Source: an uncultured Oscillospiraceae bacterium (GTDB taxonomy: Bacteria; Bacillota; Clostridia; Oscillospirales; Ruminococcaceae). Taken from it: a DNA stretch of 12,995 nucleotides. A program made the translations under genes and the position numbers. A model generated the notes under the pieces. The model did no database searches. It had not been told where the DNA came from and worked only from the letters and a program-made list of their open reading frames with translations. The stretch lies in the NCBI GenBank assembly GCA_900543705.1, contig UQSL01000053.1, forward strand, positions 1 through 12,995. Direction: 5' to 3'. Positions 1 to 6,804 of the stretch are shown one piece after another; the first letter of the stretch is position 1, and each line of letters begins with the position of its first letter.

Positions 1-488
1 CGGTCATACATTCTCAGGCACCCACTCGACAGGCTGGTGCTAAACTGTAACTGCTTGTCCTGAAAAGTGAAAATCTGGGCGCTTCCTCCTCCGACATCGC
101 AGCCAATCCCCTTTTCCAGCTTTTTCGGATAGGTAAGACCCAAAAAATCGCATTCTGCTTCCTGTTCCCCGCTCATTAATTCCACGGTGATTCCAGTTTT
201 CTCTGCGATGACGGCAAGTACCTCGCCGGAATTGTCGATGTTGCGCAGGGAGGCGGTCGCAAAGCAATGTAGTTCTTTGCATCGCAGCAGCTCTGACAGT
301 TTTGCCATACGGCCCAGTACATCGATCAGCCGGTCAATTCCCTCCTGAATTAGTACGCCCTTTTCAATAAAGCTGATAATTCCGATAAATTCCTTTTCAT
401 TGACCAGCTGAACATACTGCTTTTTTGAAATATCATAGGCAACAAACCGAATGGTGTTAGAGCCTAAATCTATCATACCATATCGCAA
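1..488 (-). CDS. Ppx/GppA phosphatase family protein, N-terminal part (runs off the left edge)
   Basis: Enzymes of this family hydrolyse inorganic polyphosphate or the 5'-phosphate of pppGpp in the cytosol. The visible 162 residues form the first half of the actin-like ATPase fold. Phosphate-loop 1 reads IDLGSNTIRF (about residues 5-14), and the second glycine loop reads CDVGGGSAQI (about 134-143), followed by the typical SLSSGCLR segment. I place the start at a TTG (486-488) rather than the ATG at 474-476. A GGACGGG ribosome site (495-501) lies 6 bases before the TTG, and the protein then begins LRYGMIDLGSNT, which matches the usual MRYxxIDxGSNT start of the family. From the ATG the same site would be 18 bases away. 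The C-terminal half and any HD-type domain are outside the window, so Ppx cannot be told from GppA. The gene is divergent from the CBM9-like gene. Confidence 0.88.
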   Translation of the reverse strand, partial: MRYGMIDLGSNTIRFVAYDISKKQYVQLVNEKEFIGIISFIEKGVLIQEGIDRLIDVLGRMAKLSELLRCKELHCFATASLRNIDNSGEVLAVIAEKTGITVELMSGEQEAECDFLGLTYPKKLEKGIGCDVGGGSAQIFTFQDKQLQFSTSLSSGCLRMYD

Positions 489-806
489 TTATATCCCGTC
501 CTTTTATGTTCTGAAAGCAAGTTTCGGTAAATTTTCCAGAACTCTTCCTAAAATGTAATCCAAATTTTCAACTACATTATATCGATTTTTCCTACTTGAT
601 GCAAGCAATGTCTTCCATTGTGTTGAAATTGCGCTTTTCATTCTTTTTCCAGTGCGGTATAATCACTACAGAACAGGAAACTCTCACTATCTTTCCTTTT
701 AGCCTCGCTTGGTTTTGATTGTTCTGCATAGTGACAGCAAAAATCATTTACCCAAACCATACAGCGTAAGGAATGAAACCCGTGAGAAAAACAGGAGGAG
801 TCATCC
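489..806. other. Divergent intergenic region between ppx-like and CBM9-like genes
   Basis: This 318-bp gap has no ORF with protein-like character and no RNA gene that I recognise. It holds the leftward promoter listed separately and a plus-strand TATAAT at 658-663, with a poor -35 (TTTTCA, 635-640) 17 bases upstream. That could drive the CBM9-like gene with a leader of about 140 bases. I saw no convincing catabolite-repression (cre) site or riboswitch. Confidence 0.4.
576..604 (-). promoter_or_regulatory. Candidate vegetative promoter for the Ppx/GppA gene
   Basis: On the minus strand TTGCAT (599-604) and a perfect TATAAT (576-581) are separated by 17 bases, about 90 bases upstream of the TTG start. 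The -10 is strong. The -35 matches TTGACA only in its first three bases. Confidence 0.45.
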
Positions 807-1415
807 ATGAAATATCCTATTATGCGCTGTCAAACCCCTGAGGGAGAAGGAAAACCTTTTTCCATCGAAAGTTATCCCTGGGGCAAGGAGTATTGTCCCA
901 AGACTGCCGGCAGCTTGATTCTGGTCGAGGGGACGGGCTTTTTACTTCAAATGCAGTGTGAAGAGTCAAACCCTACCGCTAGGTATCGCCTGGACTCTGA
1001 CCCGGTTCATAAAGACAGCTGTATGGAGGCTTTTGTGGATTTCTTTCCGGAGCTGCCCAAAGGCTATATCAACTTTGAAATTAACGCACTTGGCGCAATG
1101 AAGTGCAGCATCGGCCCGCAGAGAAATTCTCCGGAACACCCGCGCTTGTATTTTGAACGTGAGGGAATCCAGGTTCCAAGACCAATCGTTCATCTATCCG
1201 AAAACAGTTGGGAAATTATCCTACTGATTCCCCTTTCCTTTTTAAAGACTGCTTATGGAAGGGATGACTTCGTCCCTGGTCAAATTCTAAGGGGAAATTT
1301 CCACAAATGCGGGGAGGAAACTCCGGTAGAACACTTTGGTACCCTGTTTCCGATCAATTCCCCATTCCCGGATTTCCACCGTCCGGACTGTTTTGGAACC
1401 CTTGTGATTCAATAA
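807..1415 (+). CDS. CBM9-like carbohydrate-binding protein (beta-sandwich, no signal peptide)
   Basis: This 202-residue protein resembles the carbohydrate-binding family 9-like domain (PF16011 type). Evidence is the central KDSCMEAFVDFFPE and YINFEINALGAM strands (about residues 70-95), a WEIILLIPLSFL strand (about 134-145), and the terminal GNFHKCG...FGTLFPINSP...FGTLVIQ pattern, all characteristic of that group. Family members are beta-sandwich folds found alone or fused to glycoside hydrolases. The ligand of the stand-alone bacterial proteins is generally not established. There is no signal peptide, lipobox or membrane segment, so as read it is cytosolic. The start is well supported by AGGAGG ending 8 bases before the ATG. 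It is a single-gene unit with no carbohydrate enzyme in view. The next strong terminator-like structure on this strand is the hairpin at 1777-1824. Confidence 0.75.
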   Translation: MKYPIMRCQTPEGEGKPFSIESYPWGKEYCPKTAGSLILVEGTGFLLQMQCEESNPTARYRLDSDPVHKDSCMEAFVDFFPELPKGYINFEINALGAMKCSIGPQRNSPEHPRLYFEREGIQVPRPIVHLSENSWEIILLIPLSFLKTAYGRDDFVPGQILRGNFHKCGEETPVEHFGTLFPINSPFPDFHRPDCFGTLVIQ

Positions 1416-1479
1416 TAAATAGCCCTCCCACAAAATTGATATTTGTGTATAGCCTGCTGGTAATGGACATATGATTCGA

Positions 1480-1772
1480 CGGCGAAACATCGGACAGAAA
1501 ATTTCATAGGTACTCCACCTGTATTCGCAGCTCCACCAATTCCTTGTTGCGTCGTGTTTCTTCGTTCGCCGTATCTTTGGGAGGATGCCCTTTTAGCCGG
1601 GGAATGCAGCCGCTGGCAAGCAGGCGTTGCTTTCGATTTTGTCGTTTGACGAACCCTTTGATTTGTGCCGGACTTAACCCATAGCTATCGGCATTTCCCG
1701 ATTTATTTCTCTCGCTCCTTTCGGCGGAATACCTTTTCGCTTAATGGCCACCTTTGTATATCTTTTTGACAT
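1480..1772 (-). pseudogene. Decayed IS-type transposase accessory (HTH, OrfA-like) gene
   Basis: From an ATG at 1770-1772 the frame reads MSKRYTKVAIKRKG and stops at TAA 1674-1676. The frame then shifts by one and continues SYGLSPAQIKGFVKRQNRKQ, then LKGHPPKDTANEETRRNKEL and VELRIQVEYL. It meets TGA at 1504-1506 exactly where related proteins continue with R-NFLSEVG; here NFLSDV follows the stop. This pattern (HTH segment, GxPPKDT linker, then a leucine-rich coiled coil) is typical of the small first ORF or helper proteins of IS3/IS150-like elements in Clostridia. With at least one frameshift and one nonsense change it is not functional. No second transposase ORF and no clear terminal repeats remain. 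Family assignment comes from recalled motif resemblance, not a search. Confidence 0.6.
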
Positions 1773-1776
1773 GACA

Positions 1777-1824
1777 ACACCTTCTGTTGTAGTTCCTATT
1801 CTACAACAGGAGGTGTCTTTTTTT
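1777..1824 (+). terminator. Strong hairpin plus T-run; also the RBS-sequestering hairpin of the IS remnant
   Basis: A 16-bp stem (1777-1792 with 1801-1816, one G-T pair) encloses an 8-base loop. On the plus strand it is followed by C and seven Ts (1818-1824), a textbook intrinsic terminator for transcripts coming from the CBM9-like gene. On the minus strand no U-tract follows. Instead the 3' arm contains AGAAGGTG, the ribosome site for the remnant ORF starting at 1772. That is the arrangement insertion sequences use to block translation from read-through transcripts. Confidence 0.7.
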
Positions 1825-1843
1825 CGGGTATCGTCCACTTATT

Positions 1844-2959
1844 TTATGGCTGCTGGTTATTGCGGCGAATATGAGATTTTACAGTCACTGTCACCTGCAT
1901 CTGTGATAGATATTCAGTAATTTTCTCCTTTGGTAACTCTGTATTGGAAAAAACCCCAAGATAGTCCGCTCCGGTTTCCCGGATATGGTTTTCGTAGAAC
2001 TCCTGTACAGCCAGTTCAATCTGCTGTTTTAGCTCCTGATCCAAAATATCCATGTCCTCTTCGGAAAGAGAACTCGGAGACTCGCTGACCACTTCAGCGA
2101 CATCACTGGTTACATTGATATCAAAAACAAGCTGTTTTTTATCTTTGGAAAGCTTCATTGATGTATTCGAACCAACCGTCGTAAGCGTTACCTTTCGATC
2201 CTCTCCCAGTTCGCATACAAGCGCTCTTCGCTTGACAGATTCCCCTGTAAAGAGAAAGCCTATACACTCCTCCTGCGGAAGAATTTCCTGCAAATGGAAT
2301 CCCTGAATTAAAGCCAGCCCAGTGAGCGTAACGAGTTCTTCCTCCTCTTCCTGCTGGATTTGCACGACAGGAAGTACAGCGTCCCCGTTTTGCTCCACCA
2401 GATTACGGGTTACTGTGATAAGTTCGCATTGCGAAGTTTGGCCGTATTTTCTTGCGCTGCTCAGTAGCTTATAAATAGAATCGGCCGGGAGGATTCCCTG
2501 TTCCGGCTGTGCCCCTACCACATCAGATGCTTTAGATTCTGAAATACACACGTTGACATCGGCTTTGATGTCGTCATTGCCGCTGAAATACTCGGTCAGG
2601 TAGGAAATCCCCTCTTCTGCTGCGGCCTTTCCGATGATAAGCAGCCGGTTGTGGATATAAAAAATGTCCTTCCCCTGCCGTTGCTCGGCTTTGGCAAGCG
2701 CTTCCATCAGGGTTCTTCCTCGGCTGGTGAGGATATAGCTATTCGGCTTGCTGACATCCAGCATAGCCTGTCCGCCACCGTTTTCTGGGCTGAAATACTG
2801 GATGGATACCACATATTCGCCGTTTTCCTTATCAATTCCACTCGCCTGAACCAGTGCCCGTTCGCTCAGCTCGATGGATTTCGTACAGCCGCCAAAGATG
2901 AAGCAGCAGGCTAGGGCAAGCAGGGATAGGAGGACTTTTTTCCTTTTAATTCCTTTCAT
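1844..2959 (-). CDS. gerC: Ger(x)C family spore germination lipoprotein (receptor C subunit)
   Basis: A 371-residue lipoprotein subunit of a GerA-type nutrient germinant receptor, expected on the outer face of the spore inner membrane. Residues 4-8 are basic and 9-22 hydrophobic. A lipobox FGGC places the lipidated cysteine at residue 25. The mature start (TKSIELSERALVQASGIDKE) corresponds to the family's GCWDxxEI...GIDxx segment, and the C-terminus ends in the usual VTVTVKSHIRR strand. Length fits the family (about 360-400). The start has an excellent AAGGAGG site 7 bases upstream. The coding sequence overlaps the end of gerB by 14 bases, so translation is probably coupled. It is the last gene of the gerA-gerB-gerC operon. 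No intrinsic terminator with a U-tract is visible downstream on this strand; the hairpin at 1777-1816 lies about 30 bases beyond the stop. Confidence 0.93.
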   Translation of the reverse strand: MKGIKRKKVLLSLLALACCFIFGGCTKSIELSERALVQASGIDKENGEYVVSIQYFSPENGGGQAMLDVSKPNSYILTSRGRTLMEALAKAEQRQGKDIFYIHNRLLIIGKAAAEEGISYLTEYFSGNDDIKADVNVCISESKASDVVGAQPEQGILPADSIYKLLSSARKYGQTSQCELITVTRNLVEQNGDAVLPVVQIQQEEEEELVTLTGLALIQGFHLQEILPQEECIGFLFTGESVKRRALVCELGEDRKVTLTTVGSNTSMKLSKDKKQLVFDINVTSDVAEVVSESPSSLSEEDMDILDQELKQQIELAVQEFYENHIRETGADYLGVFSNTELPKEKITEYLSQMQVTVTVKSHIRRNNQQP

Positions 2960-4028
2960 CCTGTTTCCTCCTTATGAGAATGATGACCACGGGAAATACG
3001 ATGATCAGCAGAAGGGTACAAATACCGCTGGATAAAAAGACTCTAAGACCATGGAGCAGGACAGAATGCTTGGAAACCATTGTGACCAGGAATATCAGCC
3101 CCGCAATACCGAGGACGCTAAGCACGCGCTTGGTCGTATCCCTAACCTTGAAGTGGGAAAAACAAACCCCGGCGAAGTAGAGATAGATTCCTGCGCGCAG
3201 ATAGGCAAAGAAAGTCCACAGCGCAATATGGATGGAATCCATTCGGTCAAGCAGCGGGGCCTTTGCCATAGATGCCAGGGCGTAAAAGGGAAATCGCTGA
3301 TACTGGGCAAGTTTACCTAAAGAAAACCACATCAAAAGGGTACAGAGAATAGAAAGTATTGCATAAATTCCAAGATACCATGCAAAGCCCTTTCGCTTGT
3401 CACCTTTTACAGTGGGTATCATCAGGACAAACAGCATCGCTTCCATATCCCTTACTGTTCCAGAAAAAACACTCTTTAGGAAAGTCCAGAAGGTATTTCC
3501 ATTCTGGCTGCCTGTCATTGTGTGCACATCTAAGTAAGGGATAATCCCTCCCGCAATCCAGATAAGGGAGAGAAAAAATAAAATCAAAATGACAAAAGCT
3601 ACCCTGGCTGCCGGTTCTATCCCCCGGGAAGCTCCATACCATACTGCCAGAACCATTGTGATGGATAAAAACAGCATGCTGACCTGTGGCAAAATCGTGG
3701 AGGAGATAAAAACATTAAACGAGGAAATCGTATAGAGTGCCACTAGAACTGCAAAAATGCCATAGCACAGGGCTGTCAGGCGTGCAAAGCCTCCGGATGC
3801 GTTGCCAATACATTCGATCACACTTAGGCCTGGATAACGTTTATTGAGACAGAACACCGGCGTCATCAGCGCAAAGGTCAGCACTGCGGAGCAAAGGATA
3901 CTGATCAGAGCCCAAATTCCTTCCGCCTGTGCAAATTGTCCGGGTGTAAAAGTTAAAAACTGGTAAAACCGGCAGACAATCAGGACAAAGACCATCTGTG
4001 TGACGGTAATCTTATTGGTACGAAACAT
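2946..4028 (-). CDS. gerB: GerAB/ArcD/ProY family spore germination permease (receptor B subunit)
   Basis: About 360 residues with ten hydrophobic segments, an amino-acid-permease-like (APC superfamily) subunit of the germinant receptor. In Bacillus this subunit binds the nutrient ligand. The N-terminus (RTNKITVTQMVFVLIVCRFY) matches the usual 'KIsxxQ' opening. A conserved-looking 'SLGKLAQYQRFPFYALA' segment sits near residues 236-252, and the C-terminus is a basic tail (RRKQDERN). The frame can start at GTG 4037 or ATG 4028. I prefer the ATG because GAGGTGA ends 5 bases before it, whereas the GTG lies almost on top of the ribosome site. The GTG overlaps the gerA stop as GTGA, so coupling to gerA is likely either way. 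It overlaps gerC by 14 bases. Confidence 0.92.
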   Translation of the reverse strand: MFRTNKITVTQMVFVLIVCRFYQFLTFTPGQFAQAEGIWALISILCSAVLTFALMTPVFCLNKRYPGLSVIECIGNASGGFARLTALCYGIFAVLVALYTISSFNVFISSTILPQVSMLFLSITMVLAVWYGASRGIEPAARVAFVILILFFLSLIWIAGGIIPYLDVHTMTGSQNGNTFWTFLKSVFSGTVRDMEAMLFVLMIPTVKGDKRKGFAWYLGIYAILSILCTLLMWFSLGKLAQYQRFPFYALASMAKAPLLDRMDSIHIALWTFFAYLRAGIYLYFAGVCFSHFKVRDTTKRVLSVLGIAGLIFLVTMVSKHSVLLHGLRVFLSSGICTLLLIIVFPVVIILIRRKQDERN

Positions 4029-4033
4029 CCGAC

Positions 4034-5572
4034 TCACCTCTCCCCTTTGATTTCAGAACCGGGCATATTCTGTACCTTGATATTATGCCGGGAAAGTGTT
4101 TTCCACCCTGCACGGACAAAGACATCCCGGAGGGCTGACCTTCCAAACGGCGAGATTGGGGAGGTATATGGGATATCCATCGGATGTATCGAGCATAGAT
4201 TGATGCACAGCACTGCTGTCAGCAGAGAAATCCCATACAAGCCGGAGACCCCTCCCACGATGATATAGAGAAAACGCAGTACGGTGACCGGTTCATACAG
4301 GGAGGGCACCACAAACGAACTGACTGCTGTCAAGGCAACTACCATCACCATGGGAGATCCGATCAAACCTGCGGTGACTGCTGCATCTCCGATGACAAGT
4401 GCGCCTACAATGCTCACCGCGTGCCCGATTCCTCTCGGAAGTCTGAGGCCGGCCTCCCTCATTGCCTCATAGATGAGATGGATGATAATCGCCTCCGCCA
4501 TCAACGGAAACGGGGTGGATTCCTGTGCCGTGGCAATATTGAACAGCAAGGCTTCCGGGAAGAGCTCCGGATGAAAGGTAGCTATCCCGACGTATAGTCC
4601 CGGCAGCAGGATGGAAATAGCAAACGAGATATACTTTAATATGCGGATAAAGGTACTGTAATACGGCCGGTGGGAATAGTCATCCACACTCTGGAAATTT
4701 TCTGCAAACAAATAGGGGATAATCAGCGCAAATGGAGTGCCATCCACGAGTATTCCTACCCTGCCCTCTAAAATCTTAGCGCACAGCGTATCCGGACGTT
4801 CGGTATTGCCAATACCAGAAAATACGGAAAGCGGATGCTCATCCAGAAACGGCTCTAGATATCCGGATTCCAATACATATTTGAGCTGGATACGCTTGAG
4901 GCTAGAACGGACATGATCGAGTATTTTCGGAGAGACGGTATCCGTCATGTAAACCATACAAATATCGGTTTTACTCTGCGTTCCGATGTTCATCAGCTCA
5001 AATTTCAGTTTCGGAGATTTTATCCGGCGGCGGACCATTGTCAGGTTGATTCGGATCGGCTCGACAAAGCCCTCTCTGGATCCGCGTATATTCTGCTCCG
5101 CAGAGGACTCCGAAATTCCGCGGAAGTTAAAGCCCTGCAACCCGAGGGCGGTTCCTTTGTCTGTTCCGTCAATGAGTACAACAACAAATCCGGACATAAT
5201 AAACTGGAACAGTTCTTCAAAGGTAGATATCTCCTGCTGATCCGCTGCAAGGGCTGTATCATACCGGACCCAGTGAAGCAGGTCATCCGGTGTACTGTAC
5301 CCCGGCAAGGTCAGTTTCTGAATCGGTTCCACCAACAGTTCGGACATTGTCTGCAGGTCGACCATTCCCTCACACATCACCAATGCCACAGAAAATCCGC
5401 TGACGGTAATCGGTTTAATAATCAAATCGGAGGAGTTGGAGAACTTTTCTCGGATAGATACGGTGTTCTCCAGCAGGTCTTTAGAAAAATTAGAGGGAGT
5501 CGGAGTCTTTGACTCAGGCTCCGTCAATTTATTTTTCAGGTATTTTCCCTTATCTCTGATAAACCGGAACAA
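4034..5572 (-). CDS. gerA: GerA family spore germination protein (receptor A subunit)
   Basis: A 512-residue integral membrane subunit of the nutrient germinant receptor. A large N-terminal cytosolic region (about 1-305) includes VVLIDGTDKG (131-140), SRESF-like SREGFVEPIR (165-174) and LEGRVGILVDGTPFALIIPY (268-287). Five or so membrane segments follow (about 310-460), with the family signature AEAIIIHLIYEAMREAGLRL (359-378), GALVIGDAAVTAGLIGSPMV (390-409) and the TSPISPF tail (470-476). The start is TTG (5570-5572), preceded by AAAGGG at a 9-10 base spacing. No in-frame ATG near it fits better. It is the first gene of gerA-gerB-gerC, and its stop overlaps the next start codon region. Upstream lie a sigma-G-like promoter (5643-5673) and a leader hairpin (5600-5632), consistent with forespore expression. 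Confidence 0.94.
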   Translation of the reverse strand: MFRFIRDKGKYLKNKLTEPESKTPTPSNFSKDLLENTVSIREKFSNSSDLIIKPITVSGFSVALVMCEGMVDLQTMSELLVEPIQKLTLPGYSTPDDLLHWVRYDTALAADQQEISTFEELFQFIMSGFVVVLIDGTDKGTALGLQGFNFRGISESSAEQNIRGSREGFVEPIRINLTMVRRRIKSPKLKFELMNIGTQSKTDICMVYMTDTVSPKILDHVRSSLKRIQLKYVLESGYLEPFLDEHPLSVFSGIGNTERPDTLCAKILEGRVGILVDGTPFALIIPYLFAENFQSVDDYSHRPYYSTFIRILKYISFAISILLPGLYVGIATFHPELFPEALLFNIATAQESTPFPLMAEAIIIHLIYEAMREAGLRLPRGIGHAVSIVGALVIGDAAVTAGLIGSPMVMVVALTAVSSFVVPSLYEPVTVLRFLYIIVGGVSGLYGISLLTAVLCINLCSIHPMDIPYTSPISPFGRSALRDVFVRAGWKTLSRHNIKVQNMPGSEIKGER

Positions 5573-5599
5573 ACTGTCACACCCTTTTGCTGAAATCGG

Positions 5600-5632
5600 C
5601 CGGGATTTTTGATGAGCTTGTCACAATCCCGG
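5600..5632 (-). promoter_or_regulatory. Hairpin in the gerA leader
   Basis: CCGGGATT (5600-5607) and AATCCCGG (5625-5632) form a perfect 8-bp inverted repeat around a 17-base loop. If transcription starts from the promoter at 5643-5673, the stem begins about 4-5 bases from the mRNA 5' end and leaves the ribosome site near 5583-5588 free. There is no U-tract, so it is not an intrinsic terminator. A role in 5' end stability is an inference. Confidence 0.45.
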
Positions 5633-5642
5633 AAACTCTCCT

Positions 5643-5673
5643 TAGTATAATCGCAAATTATAAGTTTCATTCA
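5643..5673 (-). promoter_or_regulatory. Candidate sigma-G (forespore) promoter of the gerA operon
   Basis: On the minus strand TGAATG (5668-5673), 18 bases, then TATACTA (5643-5649). The Bacillus subtilis sigma-G consensus is TGAATA with 17-18 bases to CATACTA. Each half differs by one base. Germinant receptor operons are classic sigma-G targets, which raises the prior. Confidence 0.5.
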
Positions 5674-5685
5674 GGTATGCAGATG

Positions 5686-5715
5686 TGAATAAAGCTGACA
5701 CTTCATCCAATACTA
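5686..5715 (+). promoter_or_regulatory. Candidate sigma-G promoter of the DUF421-DUF4363 operon
   Basis: On the plus strand a perfect TGAATA (5686-5691), 17 bases, then AATACTA (5709-5715), one base from the sigma-G -10 CATACTA. The predicted start near 5722 leaves only about 10 bases before the ATG at 5732, an unusually short leader with only a weak GGTG as ribosome site. Confidence 0.45.
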
Positions 5716-5731
5716 CCATCGGTGATAAAAT

Positions 5732-6427
5732 ATGGCAGTTGTAGCAATAAGAACACTTTTTCTCTATCTTTTAATTGTATTGTCCATCCGTATCATGGGA
5801 AAACGACAGATTGGCGAACTTCAGCCGACAGAGCTTGTCGTAACAATTTTGGTATCCAATATCGCCTCCCTGCCCATTGAGGACACAAATATTCCTCTAC
5901 TCGTTGGGGCGGTTCCAATCCTCATTGTCGTCTGCCTGGAAATTATTCTGACCGCCCTCTCCCTTTCCAACAAAAAGGTTCGCAACTTTATTACAGGTAC
6001 TCCGCGTATGATTATCCGGGATGGAATCATTGATCAAAGCGCCATGCGTGCCATGCGTTTTTCCATTGATGACCTGATGGAGGAATTACGCTGCCAGGGA
6101 ATTTTTGATATCCGTGAGGTGCTTTTTGCCGTTGTGGAGACAAATGGCAAAATCAGTGTCTATCAAAAATTCCATAGCAGAAATGTGACTCCGGCTATGA
6201 TGAAACTCAAGGGCAATGACGACCATGGTATCCCGGAAATTATCGTCAGTGACGGCAAAGCAATCCCCCAGACACTTGACGGTTTTGGCAAAGATATGTC
6301 CTGGTTGCAAGGGCTGCTGCAAAAAGAGAATACTCCTCTTAAAAACATCTTCCTGATGACTCTGGACAAGAAGGGAGATTACTATATCGTAAAAAAGAAT
6401 GAGGGTCAAAAGGAGAGGGTGCTATGA
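5732..6427 (+). CDS. DUF421 family membrane protein (YetF/YrbG-like)
   Basis: A 231-residue protein with three N-terminal membrane segments (about residues 4-20, 33-48 and 56-78) and a cytosolic C-terminal domain. RIMGKRQIGELQPTELVVTI (20-39) is the family hallmark. GTPRMIIRDGIID (89-101), DDLMEELRCQGIFDIREV (113-130) and VETNGKISVYQK (135-146) are the typical DUF421 cytosolic motifs. Biochemical function is not established. Bacillus relatives (YetF, YdfS) and the fusion protein 2Duf are spore inner-membrane proteins linked to wet-heat resistance. The start matches the family's usual N-terminus although the ribosome site is weak. Its stop overlaps the next start (ATGA, 6424-6427). It is divergent from the gerA operon and shares its 159-bp upstream region, suggesting a shared stage of expression. 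Confidence 0.9.
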   Translation: MAVVAIRTLFLYLLIVLSIRIMGKRQIGELQPTELVVTILVSNIASLPIEDTNIPLLVGAVPILIVVCLEIILTALSLSNKKVRNFITGTPRMIIRDGIIDQSAMRAMRFSIDDLMEELRCQGIFDIREVLFAVVETNGKISVYQKFHSRNVTPAMMKLKGNDDHGIPEIIVSDGKAIPQTLDGFGKDMSWLQGLLQKENTPLKNIFLMTLDKKGDYYIVKKNEGQKERVL

Positions 6428-6804
6428 AAAGGGTTATCGTTTCCAGCGTGATTTTGCTGTGTATTGTAGTTCTTTGTGCCGGAGCCCAGTGGTATTTGTT
6501 TGATACAAAAGAAAAGGCAGTCTCCATGGTGGAGACTGCCTATGAAAGCGTAAATCGCGGCGATTTACGAACAGCACGGGCTCAGGTGCTTGAATTTACA
6601 GAATTCTGGGAAAATAAAGAAAAATATCTTACTATCTTTGTGCGTCATAATCAAATTGAGGAACTTAGTGTAATTGCTGCGTCTTTGGAGCCTATGCTCG
6701 CGTCCGGAAATATTGCAGATTATTATGCGGCCAACGCCCAGGTTATAAAACTTTTGGAAATGATTATCGAATCGGAGCGCCCGACTTATTCCACGGTGCT
6801 TTAA
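6424..6804 (+). CDS. DUF4363 family protein, membrane-anchored
   Basis: A 126-residue protein with one N-terminal membrane anchor (about residues 4-23, VIVSSVILLCIVVLCAGAQW) and an alpha-helical outer region. The length, FEFxxFWE-like 'VLEFTEFWENKEKYLTIFVR' (56-75) and 'QIEELSVIAASLEPML' (77-92) are characteristic of DUF4363. These proteins commonly follow DUF421 genes in spore-forming Clostridia; their function is unknown. The ATG sits in an ATGA overlap with the DUF421 stop, after a good GGAGAGGG site, so the two are translationally coupled. Its stop TAA (6802-6804) overlaps the stop of the convergent nrdR gene. The only terminator-like element is a poor hairpin and seven Ts at 6811-6817, inside the 3' end of nrdR. 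Confidence 0.82.
   Translation: MKRVIVSSVILLCIVVLCAGAQWYLFDTKEKAVSMVETAYESVNRGDLRTARAQVLEFTEFWENKEKYLTIFVRHNQIEELSVIAASLEPMLASGNIADYYAANAQVIKLLEMIIESERPTYSTVL

Noticed and set aside
1770..1824. Hairpin as the intrinsic terminator of the ger operon on the minus strand
   Set aside because: The run of Us is on the wrong side for that strand; on minus the stem is preceded by As and followed by TTGTCATG.
4913..5512. A 199-codon open frame on the plus strand
   Set aside because: It is antisense to gerA and explained by that gene's codon pattern.
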